A stretch of DNA of 64,000 bases from Annona cherimola (GCA_030490835.1 CM059975.1:5917579-5981578), one strand, 5' to 3'; shown: positions 34,650-46,570, counted from the first letter of the stretch. The notes: generated from the letters alone by a model not told the origin. Numbers and translations: made by a program.

Positions 34650-36131
34650 TTGAAAATGAGCCGGTTCTATCCCAAAATAACTAGTTTATTTCTATACATA
34701 TAAACTAGAAACTTTTCAAATCTCTTAACAATGCGTGACTTTCTTACCATTTAACACTCCCCCATCGCGTCTTGGACTACAAACGTGAACACACACACAC
34801 ATATCTGTGGACAAAAACAAACGGACTTGGATCTGGCTCTTATACCATATTGAAAATGTGCCGATTCTATCCTAAAATGACTAACTAAGTTAGAAAGCCT
34901 ATTCTCATATATAAAAATCAAGAACTCTTCAAGCATCTTAATAATGTATGACTTTCTCACTACTTAGCACTCTCTCTTAGGGGTGCAATTCGGGCTCATG
35001 AAACTCGGGTTCACCTCAACCCTAACCCTAACCCTATTTGTAAAACTTCAACCCTAACCCTAACCCTAACCCTATATGTAAACCTCAACCCTAACCCTAT
35101 TTTTGAAATTCGGGCTCGGGTTGAGTTTCGGGTTGAGTTTCAAGTTGACATCTTCTATTAATATGTCTTTGTTACTCATCTTATATATAATTTTTTATCA
35201 CAAATCTATTATATAAAAAATTTTAAAAAACAATTTATTGTATGAAATTAAGAAAAATTCAAATACCGCTTAAGAGTAGAAAGAAAGAAACTTGTTTTGA
35301 GCATTCTCTTTGTATCAAGTAGAATATGGATTATGTGTAAACGTTGTCAATAAAATTGTATTATTAATCATTAATTGTATTTTTTTACTCCTCTATTGTT
35401 TTAAGCTTATTTTACAACTATAATTTTAAAGTTCTCATAAATTTTCCTGTTGGAAAAAAAGATCTCAAAAAAATTTAATATTTAGTATCATAGGATTTCG
35501 TTGGTCAAAAGGCTTCAGTAGAAAATGCGTGAAGAGTAATTTTTTAAAAAAAAACTGTTGGACCTGTATCATAATGTAAATTGGGAATAGATATTTTGTT
35601 GAAATCACTTAAGATGTTAGATTGTCTTGGCGATGAGCTGTCCATGCCTTCCATGCCGTACTCCTGTTGTCCATCATCCATCCATGAGTAATATGTTATT
35701 ATTATAATATAAATTATATATTTTAAATAAATTATATATTTTAAATAAATTATATATTTTATATAAATGCAAATTCGGGTTCGGGTTTACAAGGTTCGGG
35801 CTTGCCTGAACCCGAAACCGAGCCCTATTTGAATTCGGGTTCGGGCTCACAAATCGGGTTCAGGTTGAAAAGTTCAGAGTTTCAACACTGTATTTTTTCG
35901 GGTTCGGCGGGCCGGGTTCGGGCTGAACCCGGCCCAAGTTGCACCCCTACTCTCTCTCATGTATTGAGTTAAAGACCTGAACACATATCTGAGGACAAAC
36001 ACAAATAGGCTTGCATCTGACTATGATATTATGTTGAAAATAGACCAGTTCCATCCCAAAATGATTAGCTTATTCCCATATGTATAAAACTGGAACTCTT
36101 TAAGCCTCTTAACAGTGTATGACTTTCTCAG
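34650..36131. repeat. Three-unit tandem array (about 200-bp period) split by a hAT MITE
   Basis: Units begin TTGAAAATGAGCCGGTTC (34650), TTGAAAATGTGCCGATTC (34850) and TTGAAAATAGACCAGTTC (36034). Each ends GTATGACTTTCT or close to it. After removing the 972-bp MITE and its 8-bp duplication at 34978-35957, the third unit follows the second by about 204 bp. The sequence (ACACACATATCTGTGGACAA, TTATACCATATTG) looks like retrotransposon-derived DNA, but I cannot name the element. Confidence 0.8.
34978..35949. mobile_element. 972-bp hAT-type MITE with telomere-like repeats (copy 3)
   Basis: Termini are TAGGGGTGCAATTCGGGC and, on the other strand, TAGGGGTGCAACTTGGGC. The exact 8-bp target duplication CTCTCTCT is at 34970-34977 and 35950-35957. 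The left subterminal region has repeated (ACCCTA)n, about a dozen CCCTAA-like units in short clusters. The right has CGGGTTCGGG repeats. The centre is AT-rich, with a tandem taaattatatattttaaa. No transposase frame. TAGGG ends plus 8-bp duplications indicate hAT. Confidence 0.92.
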
Positions 36132-36429
36132 GAACCAGTCTTATGCTCTCGGATGCATTGAGGCTCAATGCACCCAAGTGTACTTCACTTTTTTTTTATT
36201 TTTTTGAAATTTTTTCATGAAACTCTTAATCTAAGTGTATTTAATATGTATATCAATTTTAGATTTTTTTTCAAATTTTTAAAAATAGTGGCATTTTCAG
36301 TAACTGATTTTTAAAATTTTGAAAAATCTAAAAATCTTCAAAAATTGTAAAAACTAATACACATGTTAAATACATTTTGATTAACAGTTGTGTAAATAAA
36401 TTTTCAAAAAAAATGAGTGTATGCATGTG
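36132..36429. mobile_element. Fold-back element flanked by 11-bp direct repeats
   Basis: Flanked by gactttctcag at 36121-36131 and 36430-36440. Inner arms are inverted (aagtgtatttaatatgtata against atgttaaatacattttgatt), and left-hand words CAATGCACCCAAGTGTACTTC match the MITE at 36939. The terminal inverted repeats are not clean. Confidence 0.6.
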
Positions 36430-36938
36430 GACTTTCTCAGCAGTTAACAGTACTTAATGACAGCCGCGAATTCAGATAGTTTCACCGGATCTAGAAGAGA
36501 TGATGAAAGAAAATCGTGATGGTTTTTTCACAAGATCTAAGTCTGCAAATGAACGGAAGTCGTGAAAGGAGGCGAACGGTGACGCGGATCAATCGGATCA
36601 ATCACGCAGTACTATCGGCATAGATGGTTGTTGGCGACCCAGAAGGCGAGAAGCTAGCTGTGAGAATAAGAGGTGCATTAAAATTTGGCACGGATGGCAT
36701 GCGTTGAAAATGCTCACGATCGATCGGTGGATTTTTCGTTGCCAAATTAAGAGGAAGAAGAAGAAGAAGTGGGGCATCAGCTAGATTTTTACCAGGGTTA
36801 ATTAATTTCATTATTCAAAACTAAGTTGACTTAGAGGGTTGGTAACGCAAAAACCTTGCATTTACTCAAATAAAACACTTTTTTTTGCCTAAGATGCAAC
36901 CAAAATTAATATTTAATAAAAATATATATGTACATATA

Positions 36939-37290
36939 GGGTTCTGGTTCAATGCACCATGCTCCCGGGTGTACTTCATCCATTTTTTTATTTTTTTTGA
37001 AAAATATTTTACAAAAATATTAATGTAAGTGTATTTAATATGTGTATAAATTTTTACCATTTTTGGAGATTTTTAGATATTTATTTCGGATTTTTTAAAA
37101 TCAGTGGCATTTTTAGTAATTTCAAATCACTAAAATGCCACTGATTTTAAAAAATATGAAATAAATATCTAAAAATCTCCAAAAATGGTAAAAATTGATA
37201 AGCATGTTAAATACACTTATATTAAAAAGTTCATAAAAAAAATTTCAAAAAAAATAAAAAAAAATAGGTAGGTGCATTGAACCAGAACCC
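36939..37290. mobile_element. 352-bp Mutator-like fold-back MITE
   Basis: Terminal inverted repeats GGGTTCTGGTTCAATGCACC. The whole element folds back, with a central loop around aaatcactaaaatgccactg. Flanking 9-mers GTACATATA (36930-36938) and ATACATATA (37291-37299) differ at one base, a 9-bp target duplication. Inner arms (acatgttaaatacacttata) are related to those of the 12774 and 36132 elements. Confidence 0.85.
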
Positions 37291-37299
37291 ATACATATA

Positions 37300-40200
37300 T
37301 AGAGGCTGTAAATAATAACATATATATGAATTTTAGCTGAAAATACAGTAATTGATTGCATGTGATACTAATACAGTTAAACCTAAATTTGTTTCCAAAG
37401 GTTAACCGCATATATAAACTTTAAATTGGTCGAAGAGGTTTGATCGGGTAGCACATTCATGGCCATCGAGATCAATGCCAGTTGACCTGCACACATCCCT
37501 CTCGTCGCGCTAATGGATCCGCAAATCGCCCGTTGTATGCCACCTTAAACAAGGCTACTTATATTACAGAACTTGAGAATCAGTCCGTGAGGATGGAAGA
37601 ATATTAATTGAAGGTGGCCACCGTAATGAAATACGGGTTAGTCACGTATTTTTAATGGTCTACATCAAAAGGATGATATAAAATAAATAATATATACCGG
37701 AAGAAAAAAAAAAGATATATGTATATATATATATATAATGTAGTAATTAGAATTGCGCAAGGCTTACCACTAAAGATACAATTTTAAAGAAAAAAAATTT
37801 CCACTATTATGCATAAGGTTGAAAAATTTATCCCCAAAATGCAATGTTCGACTCTAACCATAATTCTTTACGTCACATCTCTAAAGAGTTTTAAAATAAT
37901 TATATTTGCAGTATACTAAGAAAAATTTAAAACAAATAGAATGTAGAAGAACATAGACTTTCGAGAGAGCACGAGAAAGAAAGACAGAGCAAGTGATTTA
38001 TCTGTCTTATCTCCCCATAAAATGTTCCATATAAACAGAAGTGAAATTTCAGTTGACATCTATAGTAACCTTTCAGAAATAATCACTTTTGTTGTTACTA
38101 TTGATCAAAATTGCACCCAGACTCAAATTTCTAAAAACATGAAGAGAGGCGAAAAATGCATTCGTCACTCCTCTTCATCTACACTTACCAATTTCATGCC
38201 CTTACAATGCAAGAGAATTGCATAGTTTTTTAAATAATAATAATAAGGGAAAATTCCATATATACTTATAAATTTTACTCCTAATTCCCCATATACACAC
38301 AAACTTTTAAAAATATCTTTTATATCTATGAATTTTCATCCTGATTTCACATATATCATGTCATTAGGAATTCTTTAAATGTGCTGTTAGTTTACCTATA
38401 AAATGACAAATACACTCAAGCCTTAATATAATTTTGAAGTTGCTTTGCTCAAAATTAAAAAATTTATTTTCAAATAATATATTATTTATAGTTATAGAAT
38501 TACTAAAAATTTATTATAATATAAATTTTTAATTATAAAATCATAATTAGATATGAGTCTATTTGTCAATTCATGAGAGCTTAATGACTCCTTTAATAGA
38601 TCCTTAATTGCATGGGTATATATAAAATCAAGATGAAAATTCAGGAGTAAAAGAGATATTTTTGAAAGTTTACAGGTATAAATGGAATTAAGGGTAAAAT
38701 TCATGGATGCCGTAGAAATTAACCTTAATGATAATAACAATAATAATAATAATGTTCTTAAAGAAAATATCCAACAAATGGCCGTGGATGATGCTGCAAA
38801 GTGCCAACCATGGAGAAATAACCAATATGCGCGCGCGCGGGTGTAAAAAAAAAGAATGTTGAGTCAATACTTTGATTAGTGAGGTCAGTAGTAAAGACTG
38901 CGTACGGAGAACTAAATTTAGGGTATAGTTTTGAAGTTAAAAGGGACTGAGTCAAGAAGCATAGTACAATTTTTTTTTTATTCTATTTTATTTTTTGCAT
39001 AATACAAGTTTTTTTTTTTTTTTTGTTTTTTGGATAAAGTGCATAATACCATCTTCATCCAAAAAAAAAAAAAAAAAGTTATGGTATCACATATATAAGA
39101 TAAGGTAGACAGCCAAACACGTTCCGTACATTAACATGCCCTGAGAAGCAGGATAGCCTCACACGGCGATAAAAAGGTATCCTTTGGATTTTGGTGCTTG
39201 ACAATGTCCTTAGCATTTACATTCAGGTATTGTCATTGTCATCTTCCATGACATGTTATCTATTATCTACGTGGTCGAGCTTCGCCCATTGATGGAAAAA
39301 AAAAAAAACATCTTCTAAAATACTCTAAATAGATTTGTCCCAAACAATTCATGTGTCTATGTTTGATGATGATAAAATTTTCAAATGAAAATTATTTTGG
39401 TATAAAAGATCCTGAAATGTCAACATTGAAGTAATATGATAAAGATAATTGTGAGAAATAAATAGAATAAAGTTAAAATAAATATAATAGTTATATGAAT
39501 ATTTGTAAAGAAATAATTAAAAAGTAAAATATTTATATAAAAAGATGTAAAAAAATGATTAAAAAGAAATTAATTGTAAAGAGTTGAAAGTTTTAGATGA
39601 ACAAGTTGTTTTGAATGCCAAATACACTGTAAGCAAGAATATTTTCCATTCAATAAAAAAATCCTAGCTGAATGATTGAAATTTCAACATCTTATTGCAA
39701 AAAGGAGGTAAAAATAGTTTATCCCTTCTTTTACAACCTATAAAATCAGGTCTTAATTTAATGAAACATAACCTTGTTTGTTTGGCTAAGTAATGACATA
39801 CTTGATCCAAACAACCTACTTAAATTTTTTTTATAAATTTGTTAATCAAGGTGCATTTGATAAGTTTTACTATTTTTGAATATGCATATATATTTTCTAA
39901 ATACAATTAAAAATCCAAAAAAATATATACTTATATTCAAAAATAATAAAACTTTTAATCTATACATTAAATATATTAAGATTAATAAATCTATAAAAAA
40001 TAAAAAAAATAAATTTATTGGCTAAGACTAAGTATTACTTAGACTGAGCTAACAAAAACCATGCATCTAATTGAAATGGCATCAGAAGCAGAAGGGTGGC
40101 TTTTCTTCTGCTTGTGGGCTGTTTCTGCTCTGTCCTTTTGGGTACAAGGACGCGCACGTGATGCCTTATTATGGAATCTATTGACTTTGCCTTACCGTTC

Positions 40201-40560
40201 GTTCGGCTGGCCTATTAATTGTACTGCCCGCTCAAACGACATCCTTTTCGATTCCTGACATTTGCGATAAAAAACGAGAATGGAATACTGGAACTCGAAC
40301 GGCTAGTGTCAGCTTCTCATGTTAACTTGGTTTTAATTATATAAGTGAATTCTTGGTTGCTTAAAATCAACTGAATTCATATCTCCCACCCCCAAAGTGC
40401 TATTAATATAAATGGATAATGATCTTGATCCAGCCGGCCCGGAAATTTTTTTTTTTTTTTTTTTTTCAATTTTCTATGTAACTGTTTAAATAAGTGTATA
40501 TAATTCGTATGTGAAGTTTTACCATATATTTTTTAATTTAAAAAAAAAAAAATCAGGAGC
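37300..40560. other. Gene-free AT-rich spacer with MITE relics
   Basis: No coding signal. It holds an (AT)n run near 37717-37737. A poly(T)/poly(A)-rich patch at 38970-39080 includes a short minus-strand poly(A) insertion at 39006-39039 between copies of tgcataatac. A Tourist-like relic lies at about 39340-39630 (ending GAATGCCAAATACACTG), a fold-back relic at about 39790-40050 (arms ttgttaatcaaggtgcattt and taaatatattaagattaata), and half of a similar element at about 40435-40575. Confidence 0.5.
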
Positions 40561-40563
40561 ATT

Positions 40564-40812
40564 TTAATCATTTTCAGCTATACATGAAGGATGAAATGCA
40601 GCAAAGGCAGCCACGAAAATGTACACCGTCAAACCGGCCAAGGGCAATCCCTTAAAGATATGCAACATGACCCATTCGCTGCAATTAGCCACATCAAGAT
40701 GGACACATGGCATTTTGATTCCAAAATGAAGCCAAAGCAAAATTAATGCGAAAAGTGGAAGGGCGGCTAGGCATATGAAGCATATCGTTGCAAGTCCTAA
40801 TCCAACATACAT
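40564..40812 (-). CDS. Short hydrophobic open frame, possible membrane-protein fragment (82 aa)
   Basis: An ATG-initiated frame with two strongly hydrophobic segments (ATICFICLAALPLFALILLW and GLPLAGLTVYIFVAAFAAF) separated by a Cys/His-containing loop (CVHLDVANCSEW). The local DNA is GC-richer than its AT-rich flanks, which hints at past coding. I do not recognise a family; it may be an exon or relic of a larger membrane protein. No TATA box or splice context supports it clearly. Confidence 0.3.
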   Translation of the reverse strand: MYVGLGLATICFICLAALPLFALILLWLHFGIKMPCVHLDVANCSEWVMLHIFKGLPLAGLTVYIFVAAFAAFHPSCIAEND

Positions 40813-41316
40813 GACAGCAGTAGTCTGTCATTGGAATTCAAATGATCCAATCTTTGCCCACTAGCTGGTTCCTGCTGCCCATGCAGGTCCTCATCTCATT
40901 CGAATTCTCATACGTAACCACTTGTATAGGTTCCAAGGAAATTAAAATATACACAGCTTTGATTCCTTTGACTGACTGCGTACGTGTAATATTAGGACCA
41001 TCTAAATTTTAAAGTTGCAAACAGAACGAAAATTACTGGAATAAAGCTGAGTTTTTCACAACAAAACTTGGTGGCATTATTGATAGCTGTTAAGCTAGCA
41101 ACAAATTTTGGTTGTTGTTGGGCATATACATAGCCCAAATATCCCTAATAACAGCCATTGTGTAACCACTTGGTTGCTAATTTTGTCACTAATTAGAGGC
41201 TGAATCTGTTGTAGTAAATGATTTTAATATTTGTATTCATGAAATTATAACAAGTTATTTCAAATCAAACCGGGGAATTGGATTTCATTAAATGACCCGA
41301 GCTTTGCCTTGTTTTC

Positions 41317-41338
41317 TCTATCAAAAAAAAAAAAAAAA
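41317..41338 (+). mobile_element. 22-bp poly(A) insertion with 14-bp target duplication
   Basis: tctatc followed by 16 A lies between two identical copies of tttgccttgttttc (41303-41316 and 41339-41352). The insert is little more than a tail, as expected of an extremely 5'-truncated retroposon. Confidence 0.75.
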
Positions 41339-41616
41339 TTTGCCTTGTTTTCAAGGCCACGTGTACGGATGACAGGCCGGTTTGAATTTTTTGGGACGTA
41401 TCAATTTTGTAAAACCACGTGGAAGGTGATCACATGTGCCCTTTTTGTGCGGGAATTCTTGCAGGCTTTCTTCACCCGTTGATTGTGACTTGGGACTCAT
41501 CAATGGTTGAACACATGCGTGGCTGATAATTTTTGGACAAGCTGCTCTGCTCCTCTTCTTTCATTTTTGGTAATCCTTCCACCCACTTCCGCGCTAGATA
41601 TCTGCTGCCATTCTTG

Positions 41617-41627
41617 TATATATATAG
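41617..41627 (+). promoter_or_regulatory. TATA box of the small gene at 41.7 kb
   Basis: TATATATATAG lies 114-124 bp upstream of the ATG at 41741. A leader of about 90 nt rich in C and T follows, as in many short plant genes. Confidence 0.65.
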
Positions 41628-41740
41628 AGATACCAGAGAGTGCCTCTTGTCAAGTCCTAGCAAGAAAGCATACCATTCTCTCCTGCTCTTCCTTAGCCAA
41701 CCTCGTTTCCTTTTCTTCTTTAAACCTCCCTCTAAATCAG

Positions 41741-41998
41741 ATGGCTGGTTCTTGGGTTTCAAGATTTGTCACTGAAGCTGCTCCCCCGCAATTTGTCTGC
41801 GTTATGCGGCGGAGGGTATCCAAAATCCTGGATACAATCATCGAAGAAGAGCGAGAATATGGCTCCGAGGCTAACCATTCCTCATCTAAGATGTCCATGG
41901 ATATCTCCTCTTCTTCCCCAGCGGCTTCTCCTTCATGTGTCTTGAGGGAAGTCAAGAAAACACTCTACTGTAACCAGCGTTGGAATTCCCCTCAGTAA
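41741..41998 (+). CDS. Small plant protein of unknown function (85 aa)
   Basis: Intronless. The frame is open further upstream, but ATG 41741 is preferred because it follows the TATA box and leader and begins the conserved part: MAGSWVSRFVTEAAPPQFVC, then VMRRRVSKILDTIIEEE, then a Ser-rich stretch (SSSSPAAS) and VLREVKKTLYCNQRWNSPQ. The conserved basic VMRRR and acidic LDTI-x-EEE blocks recur in the product at 26296-26562 and in uncharacterised small proteins of other plants that I recall. No signal peptide or membrane segment. The function is unknown. Confidence 0.8.
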   Translation: MAGSWVSRFVTEAAPPQFVCVMRRRVSKILDTIIEEEREYGSEANHSSSKMSMDISSSSPAASPSCVLREVKKTLYCNQRWNSPQ

Positions 41999-42845
41999 GC
42001 ATATTCATGTTTGGAAACTGCTCCCACTTTCGGGTTTCAGCTGGCCATAGTCTTCTCATGTTGTTGCCCGAGAGCCCTCTGACTTCCAAAGAGGAAGGAG
42101 CCTGTCTGCCTAACTTTCCTCGAGAGATGGGGGACCAAGAGCAGCTGTTTTTCTTTTTCTGTCTTCTTATTAATTCAGGGTTAGCTGGCTACCTGCTACT
42201 TGTACTGATGGAAGAAGTGGAAATTAATTTTAGTTGTAGATTTCCACCAAATGTAATTTTAAAATTTTGTCTGTAGATGGTTCTTAGTTTGCTGTGTCCT
42301 TGTGATAAGATGATCGAAAGTATTATCTTTTGATCACCAGCTGGCTAACACGTGCTCTTTGTTAGCTTGAGCCTTTAGCTAGCAGATAGTTAGATCTATA
42401 TTACACTCTAGTAAACAAGTTCCTAATTATAATACAAGATTAGCTTTTTGGCTATTGTATACATACTGTTCTGGCGTGCAATTTCTATATATTGTATTAC
42501 TTATTCCATGCGACCAGCATTTGTCACGAAAAATCCTGGAGTCATGGCAAATTCAAATAGTGTACTAGAGAGATCAAACCTGGCCAGTTTTATTGAAGTA
42601 CGCCTTGATGTTATATATATGCTTGGCTTTAATTAATAACTGTAGCCCACTCAAATGAATTTCTCATATATAGAAATCATACATAAATTATACATGCTTG
42701 TCATGAATTACCGGACAACATGAGCATCGGGCATGTGCAGGTATAGAATTCTAAGTAATTAAGAAAGGTACATGTGGTATTTAGAAAAGAAAGAAAGAAA
42801 GGTACATATGGGGTTGTCAGTAAGCGAGGAGAGACTAGAGAGTTA
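41999..42845. other. 3' flank of the small gene and spacer
   Basis: Probable 3' untranslated region followed by AT-rich DNA. No further coding signal. Confidence 0.5.
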
Positions 42846-42853
42846 CTGAATAG

Positions 42854-44158
42854 TAGGGGTGCAACTTGGTACCGGGTCGGTCCGAACCCGCCCGACCCGA
42901 CCCGGTATCAAAACCAAAAATGGGTTTTATTTTTACGATTTTTTTCAAAATAGACCCGGTTTCAACCCGACCCGTAGAAACCCGAAACCAAAACCGGGTT
43001 CGCACCAACCCGGTACCAAAACCCGACCCGGTCCGAACCCGGTGTAGTTTATATAATTTTTTCATCAATTATATAGGCTTTTTTGTAATATTAATATATA
43101 TATACATGTTTTAGGCATTACTAACTCTAATTTAGACAAATCACCTCTTTCTTCATTACCAAAGCATGTTTGAGGTAACTTAATTTCTATGATGATTTTT
43201 TATGATTATTATCTTCTTATTGTTAACAGTTGCATGCATTTTTTTGTCTAGGTCGATGCATATTATTTTCAAATATGTAAATCGAGAAGGAAGAACTTAA
43301 CATTAGAAATGCAGATGAAAATCAAGAGAGAAATTATTTGGAAGTCTTCGAATAGTTTTTTAGTTTTTTTGAAAACTTTAGAGACATGAACTCATTTGAA
43401 ATTTGAAATTGTTTAAAAGTAGATGTAAACTTATTTAAACTTGAGATTTGTTTATATTGTCATTTTAAATTTGGATTGCACTTAAATTAGATTGGAATGT
43501 TGAACCATTATGCTTAATGTATTTAAATTTAGTTACTTTGAATAACTGTTATGTAGATTATGTTTGAATTTGAGTCGGCATGATAAATCTATTTCATATT
43601 ATGCTTTCTATTAGCATGAGAAATCTGTTAGTTTGAATTTCAGATTGTAATATAAATTTGATTCATATTTTAAGTTTATTGGTATGACAAGTGGTCAATT
43701 TTTACTTTAGCAATTTGTATGATAAATATTCAGTTTGAATTCAATTTTAGCAATTTGTACGATAATGTTTAGTTTCAACTACAAAGTTGGTATGATATGT
43801 TCATTTTCTATTTGGTATACTTAAGTCATTTCCATTAGCTATTAAATAGAAATGACCAACTAGTCATAAAACTAACTAATTTGTCATTTATTTTCATCGT
43901 GAGGCTTGACTTCATAAACACATGTATGTATATTTCAATAATTTTCTTTTAAATTACAACTGAATTTGGAAAAAAATAGTTTATTGATAACCCGAATTCT
44001 AACCCGAAACCAAACCAAAACCAATGCTAACCCGACCCGAACCCGGTCCGAACCCGAGTTACATTCTTAGGGTTTGGATTTGGGTTTACTCCAACCCGGT
44101 TGGCTTAGGGTTTGGGTTCACTCCAACCCGGTATAACCCGACCCGAGTTGCACCCCTA
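42854..44158. mobile_element. 1305-bp hAT-type non-autonomous element (copy 4)
   Basis: Termini are TAGGGGTGCAACTTGG and, on the other strand, TAGGGGTGCAACTCGGG. The exact target duplication CTGAATAG is at 42846-42853 and 44159-44166. Both subterminal 200-bp regions are GC-rich arrays of AACCCG/ACCCGA words. Their translation gives repetitive TRP/NPK peptides, which I do not take as protein. The AT-rich centre (43100-43990) has repeated AGTTTGAATTT and GGTATGATA-like words. No transposase. Confidence 0.92.
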
Positions 44159-44649
44159 CTGAATAGGGTCCGCTGTCAGCTTGCTTGGGAAAGTGAGAAA
44201 ACGTGAGAGACACTTTGTAAGGATTAGCATTCAAGCTCTGGCACACAGGAACCTGTACTAGCTCGTACTCTTATCCTATCTTAGGGCAGTGAAACTACTT
44301 TCGACTTTCTGGGATTTTTCTCTGATTTTTAGAAAGGTGTTGATTCCGATTTTAGACTTTTCTTTCTAGTTCTGTGGTAGATAAAAATCTCAAATTTATA
44401 GGTTTTTTTCAAAAATTAATTCGTTAACTAAGTGATGCCAAACAACCCACGTTGATCTCATGCTGATTTCGGATGTAAAAGAATTGCAATTATTGAGTGC
44501 AAGTGGCGTCGGGTAATACTTTACCTAATCAACGTCAAGGACACCCACCAGGGGCTGTTCCAAAATCATTAGTGGCTTGGATTGTACAGAGAAATGAGAT
44601 GAGAATATAATTTTCTATGTGGGGGACTTGAAAAGTACAGTGTGTTTGG

Positions 44650-44897
44650 TAATTTAGAAAAAAATATAAAAAAGTTGTTGCCTAAAATAAGTTCTGGAAA
44701 TATAAGAGAGTAACGTAATAAAATAGGAGAAATGATTTAAGAGTAATGGGTCTACATAAAAATGTGCATAAATGATTGAAAAGCAATGTAATGGTATAAG
44801 AAGATGTGTAAAATTGATTGAAAAATAAGATAATAATATGAAAAAAGTGCATAAAAAAGCTTTGTATTTTTTTTGTTTACCAAACCCAAACTATAGT
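44650..44897. mobile_element. Tourist-like MITE, diverged
   Basis: Ends GTGTGTTTGGTAATTTAG and TTTACCAAACCCAAACTAT are inverted. Internal words (AAATGATTGAAAAGCAATG, GATTGAAAAATAAGATAAT) match the minus orientation of the 281-bp family. A target duplication is not resolved. Confidence 0.65.
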
Positions 44898-45116
44898 GAA
44901 AAACATAAAAAATTGTACTATGAAATGAGAAGATATACTGAAAATTGAAAAAATTAACTCCAGTGAAAAATTTTATATCGTTCACATCCCATGCAAGTCT
45001 CTTGAATATCTTGGAACAAAACCCAAGCTGAATTTCTTAAACTTAATGAGTTCAAAGTTCAGGATAAATTAAGGATGGGTTGTAGTTAGTAATTCGAACT
45101 TAACTACGTCTTTTAT

Positions 45117-45397
45117 GGGGGTGTTTGGCAATAACGAAAAGTTTTCACCTAAAACTTTTCAATCTAAAACTTTTCATTTCTTACAACTCTTCTATTTTTT
45201 AATTTTTTTTTTACATCTTCCTATACAAACCACCCTACTTTTCAATCATTTGTACACAATTACCTATACAACTAACCTATCTATTTTAACTTTATCCTCT
45301 TTACTCCTCATCATTACCCCTATCATATCACATCATTTGACAACTTTTATTCTTCAAAACTTTTCACCAAAAGTTTTATTCATTCTCAAACACACCC
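45117..45397 (+). mobile_element. 281-bp Tourist-like MITE with TAT target duplication
   Basis: Starts GGGGGTGTTTGGCAATAACG and ends TCTCAAACACACCC. TAT lies at 45114-45116 and 45398-45400. Internal AACTTTTCAATCTAAAACTT and AACCTATCTATTTTAACTTT are shared with the copies at 55305 (opposite orientation, same length) and 63262. Three-base duplications with GGGTNTGTTTGG ends are typical of PIF/Harbinger Tourist MITEs. Confidence 0.85.
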
Positions 45398-46570
45398 TAT
45401 ATTTATACATTTGACGAATTTAATGCGTTAATCAACTGTGGAGACAAATATACTGAAAAAGGATAGATGTTAAAATCTTCATGTTGAACACAAATATACG
45501 GAAAAATGGGCTTGTGGAACAACGTTGAGACAACCGTAATGCATTTTTTCAACCAACAGTCGACTAGCAAACAGCAACGATCGAGGTTCGACTTGATCCA
45601 AGTTTTTTGCAATTATAAACGACCAGACTCGAAAACTGAAATTTTCAATTCCAATGTCAGTTGGAATTCATCCACTGGTATTTTTATTTTCTGACGTTGG
45701 GCTGAAATTTCGTTGACATCTCATGAACTACATTACAGTTGAGAACGGCTGTAGGTCCCCACCGCACCCACCGAAAAAACGTAGCTTCACCAAATGCCCG
45801 CACACGAAAAAGGCTTATTTTTTCACTTTTTAAGTTTCAACAAGACATGACTAGAACAAGCCCAAAATAAAAAAATTTTGTAAATACAGAATATTCATAC
45901 TTGAGCCCACATATAAGTAGTAAAAAGGAAAATAACAATAAATAGTTCCCTGCTCTAATAGTACAAATAGTAAGAGTTCTTTTAATTTTTTAATTTTTTA
46001 ATTTTTTTAATTCATATGGGCCAAAGCATAAATGTCCCATATGTATAGTTTTTAACTTTTTTGATTATTTTTTAACATTTTATTTTGAATTTTAAAAATA
46101 AACAAATCAAAAAAAAAAAAAAAAAAATTGTTGGAAGCGAAAGCGCCCTCCCTCCGCACTGCGGAACAGGGCTAGTCTTAAAAGTTACTCGGCCGGTGGG
46201 AAAAACAGCACTCCCCCGCCACGAAACAGCCCTGGGTAGCCGTGACCATTAAACATCGTAAGCAGACCATAAACCACCCTGGTTTTTGGATTTTAAAACC
46301 AAATTAACGAGAAAATTATTTTGCACCAGACAACTGTCTGATCCCAGATTTCTAACAATTCAGAACTCATGAGAAAAATCACATAGATACACGTAAGAGA
46401 ACAAAAACTTTTGCCGTAGACCAAGCTCTTGCAGATAAGTTCATCCGTGACAATCACATACAAAAATAACAAGCGAATTTCTTGAGGAAAGCCTCTATGT
46501 TTCTCTTCTTCTGAACCAAAAAATATATCCAATTCCTTCCACACTAATTTCCCTCACCAAATGATCTTTT

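Larger units (their letters stand above)
44167..46570. other. Spacer and 3' flank of nucleolin
   Basis: It contains two Tourist-like elements listed separately, a repeated (TTTTTTAAT)n stretch near 45979-46010, an A19 run near 46110, and GC-richer text at 46130-46260. The right end probably holds the nucleolin 3' untranslated region. Confidence 0.5.

Noticed and set aside
35010..35100. Interstitial telomere (CCCTAA)n
   Set aside because: The repeats lie within a MITE with exact target duplications. They have a 6-bp unit while the usual plant telomere has 7 bp, so they belong to the element.
37717..39080. CRISPR-like or regulatory repeat arrays in the AT-rich runs
   Set aside because: The repeats are microsatellites, homopolymers and MITE arms. 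There is no regular repeat-spacer structure, and none would be expected in plant nuclear DNA.
42859..43114. Repetitive TRP/NPKPG open frames on both strands
   Set aside because: They are translations of the ACCCGA subterminal array of the hAT MITE, not protein genes.
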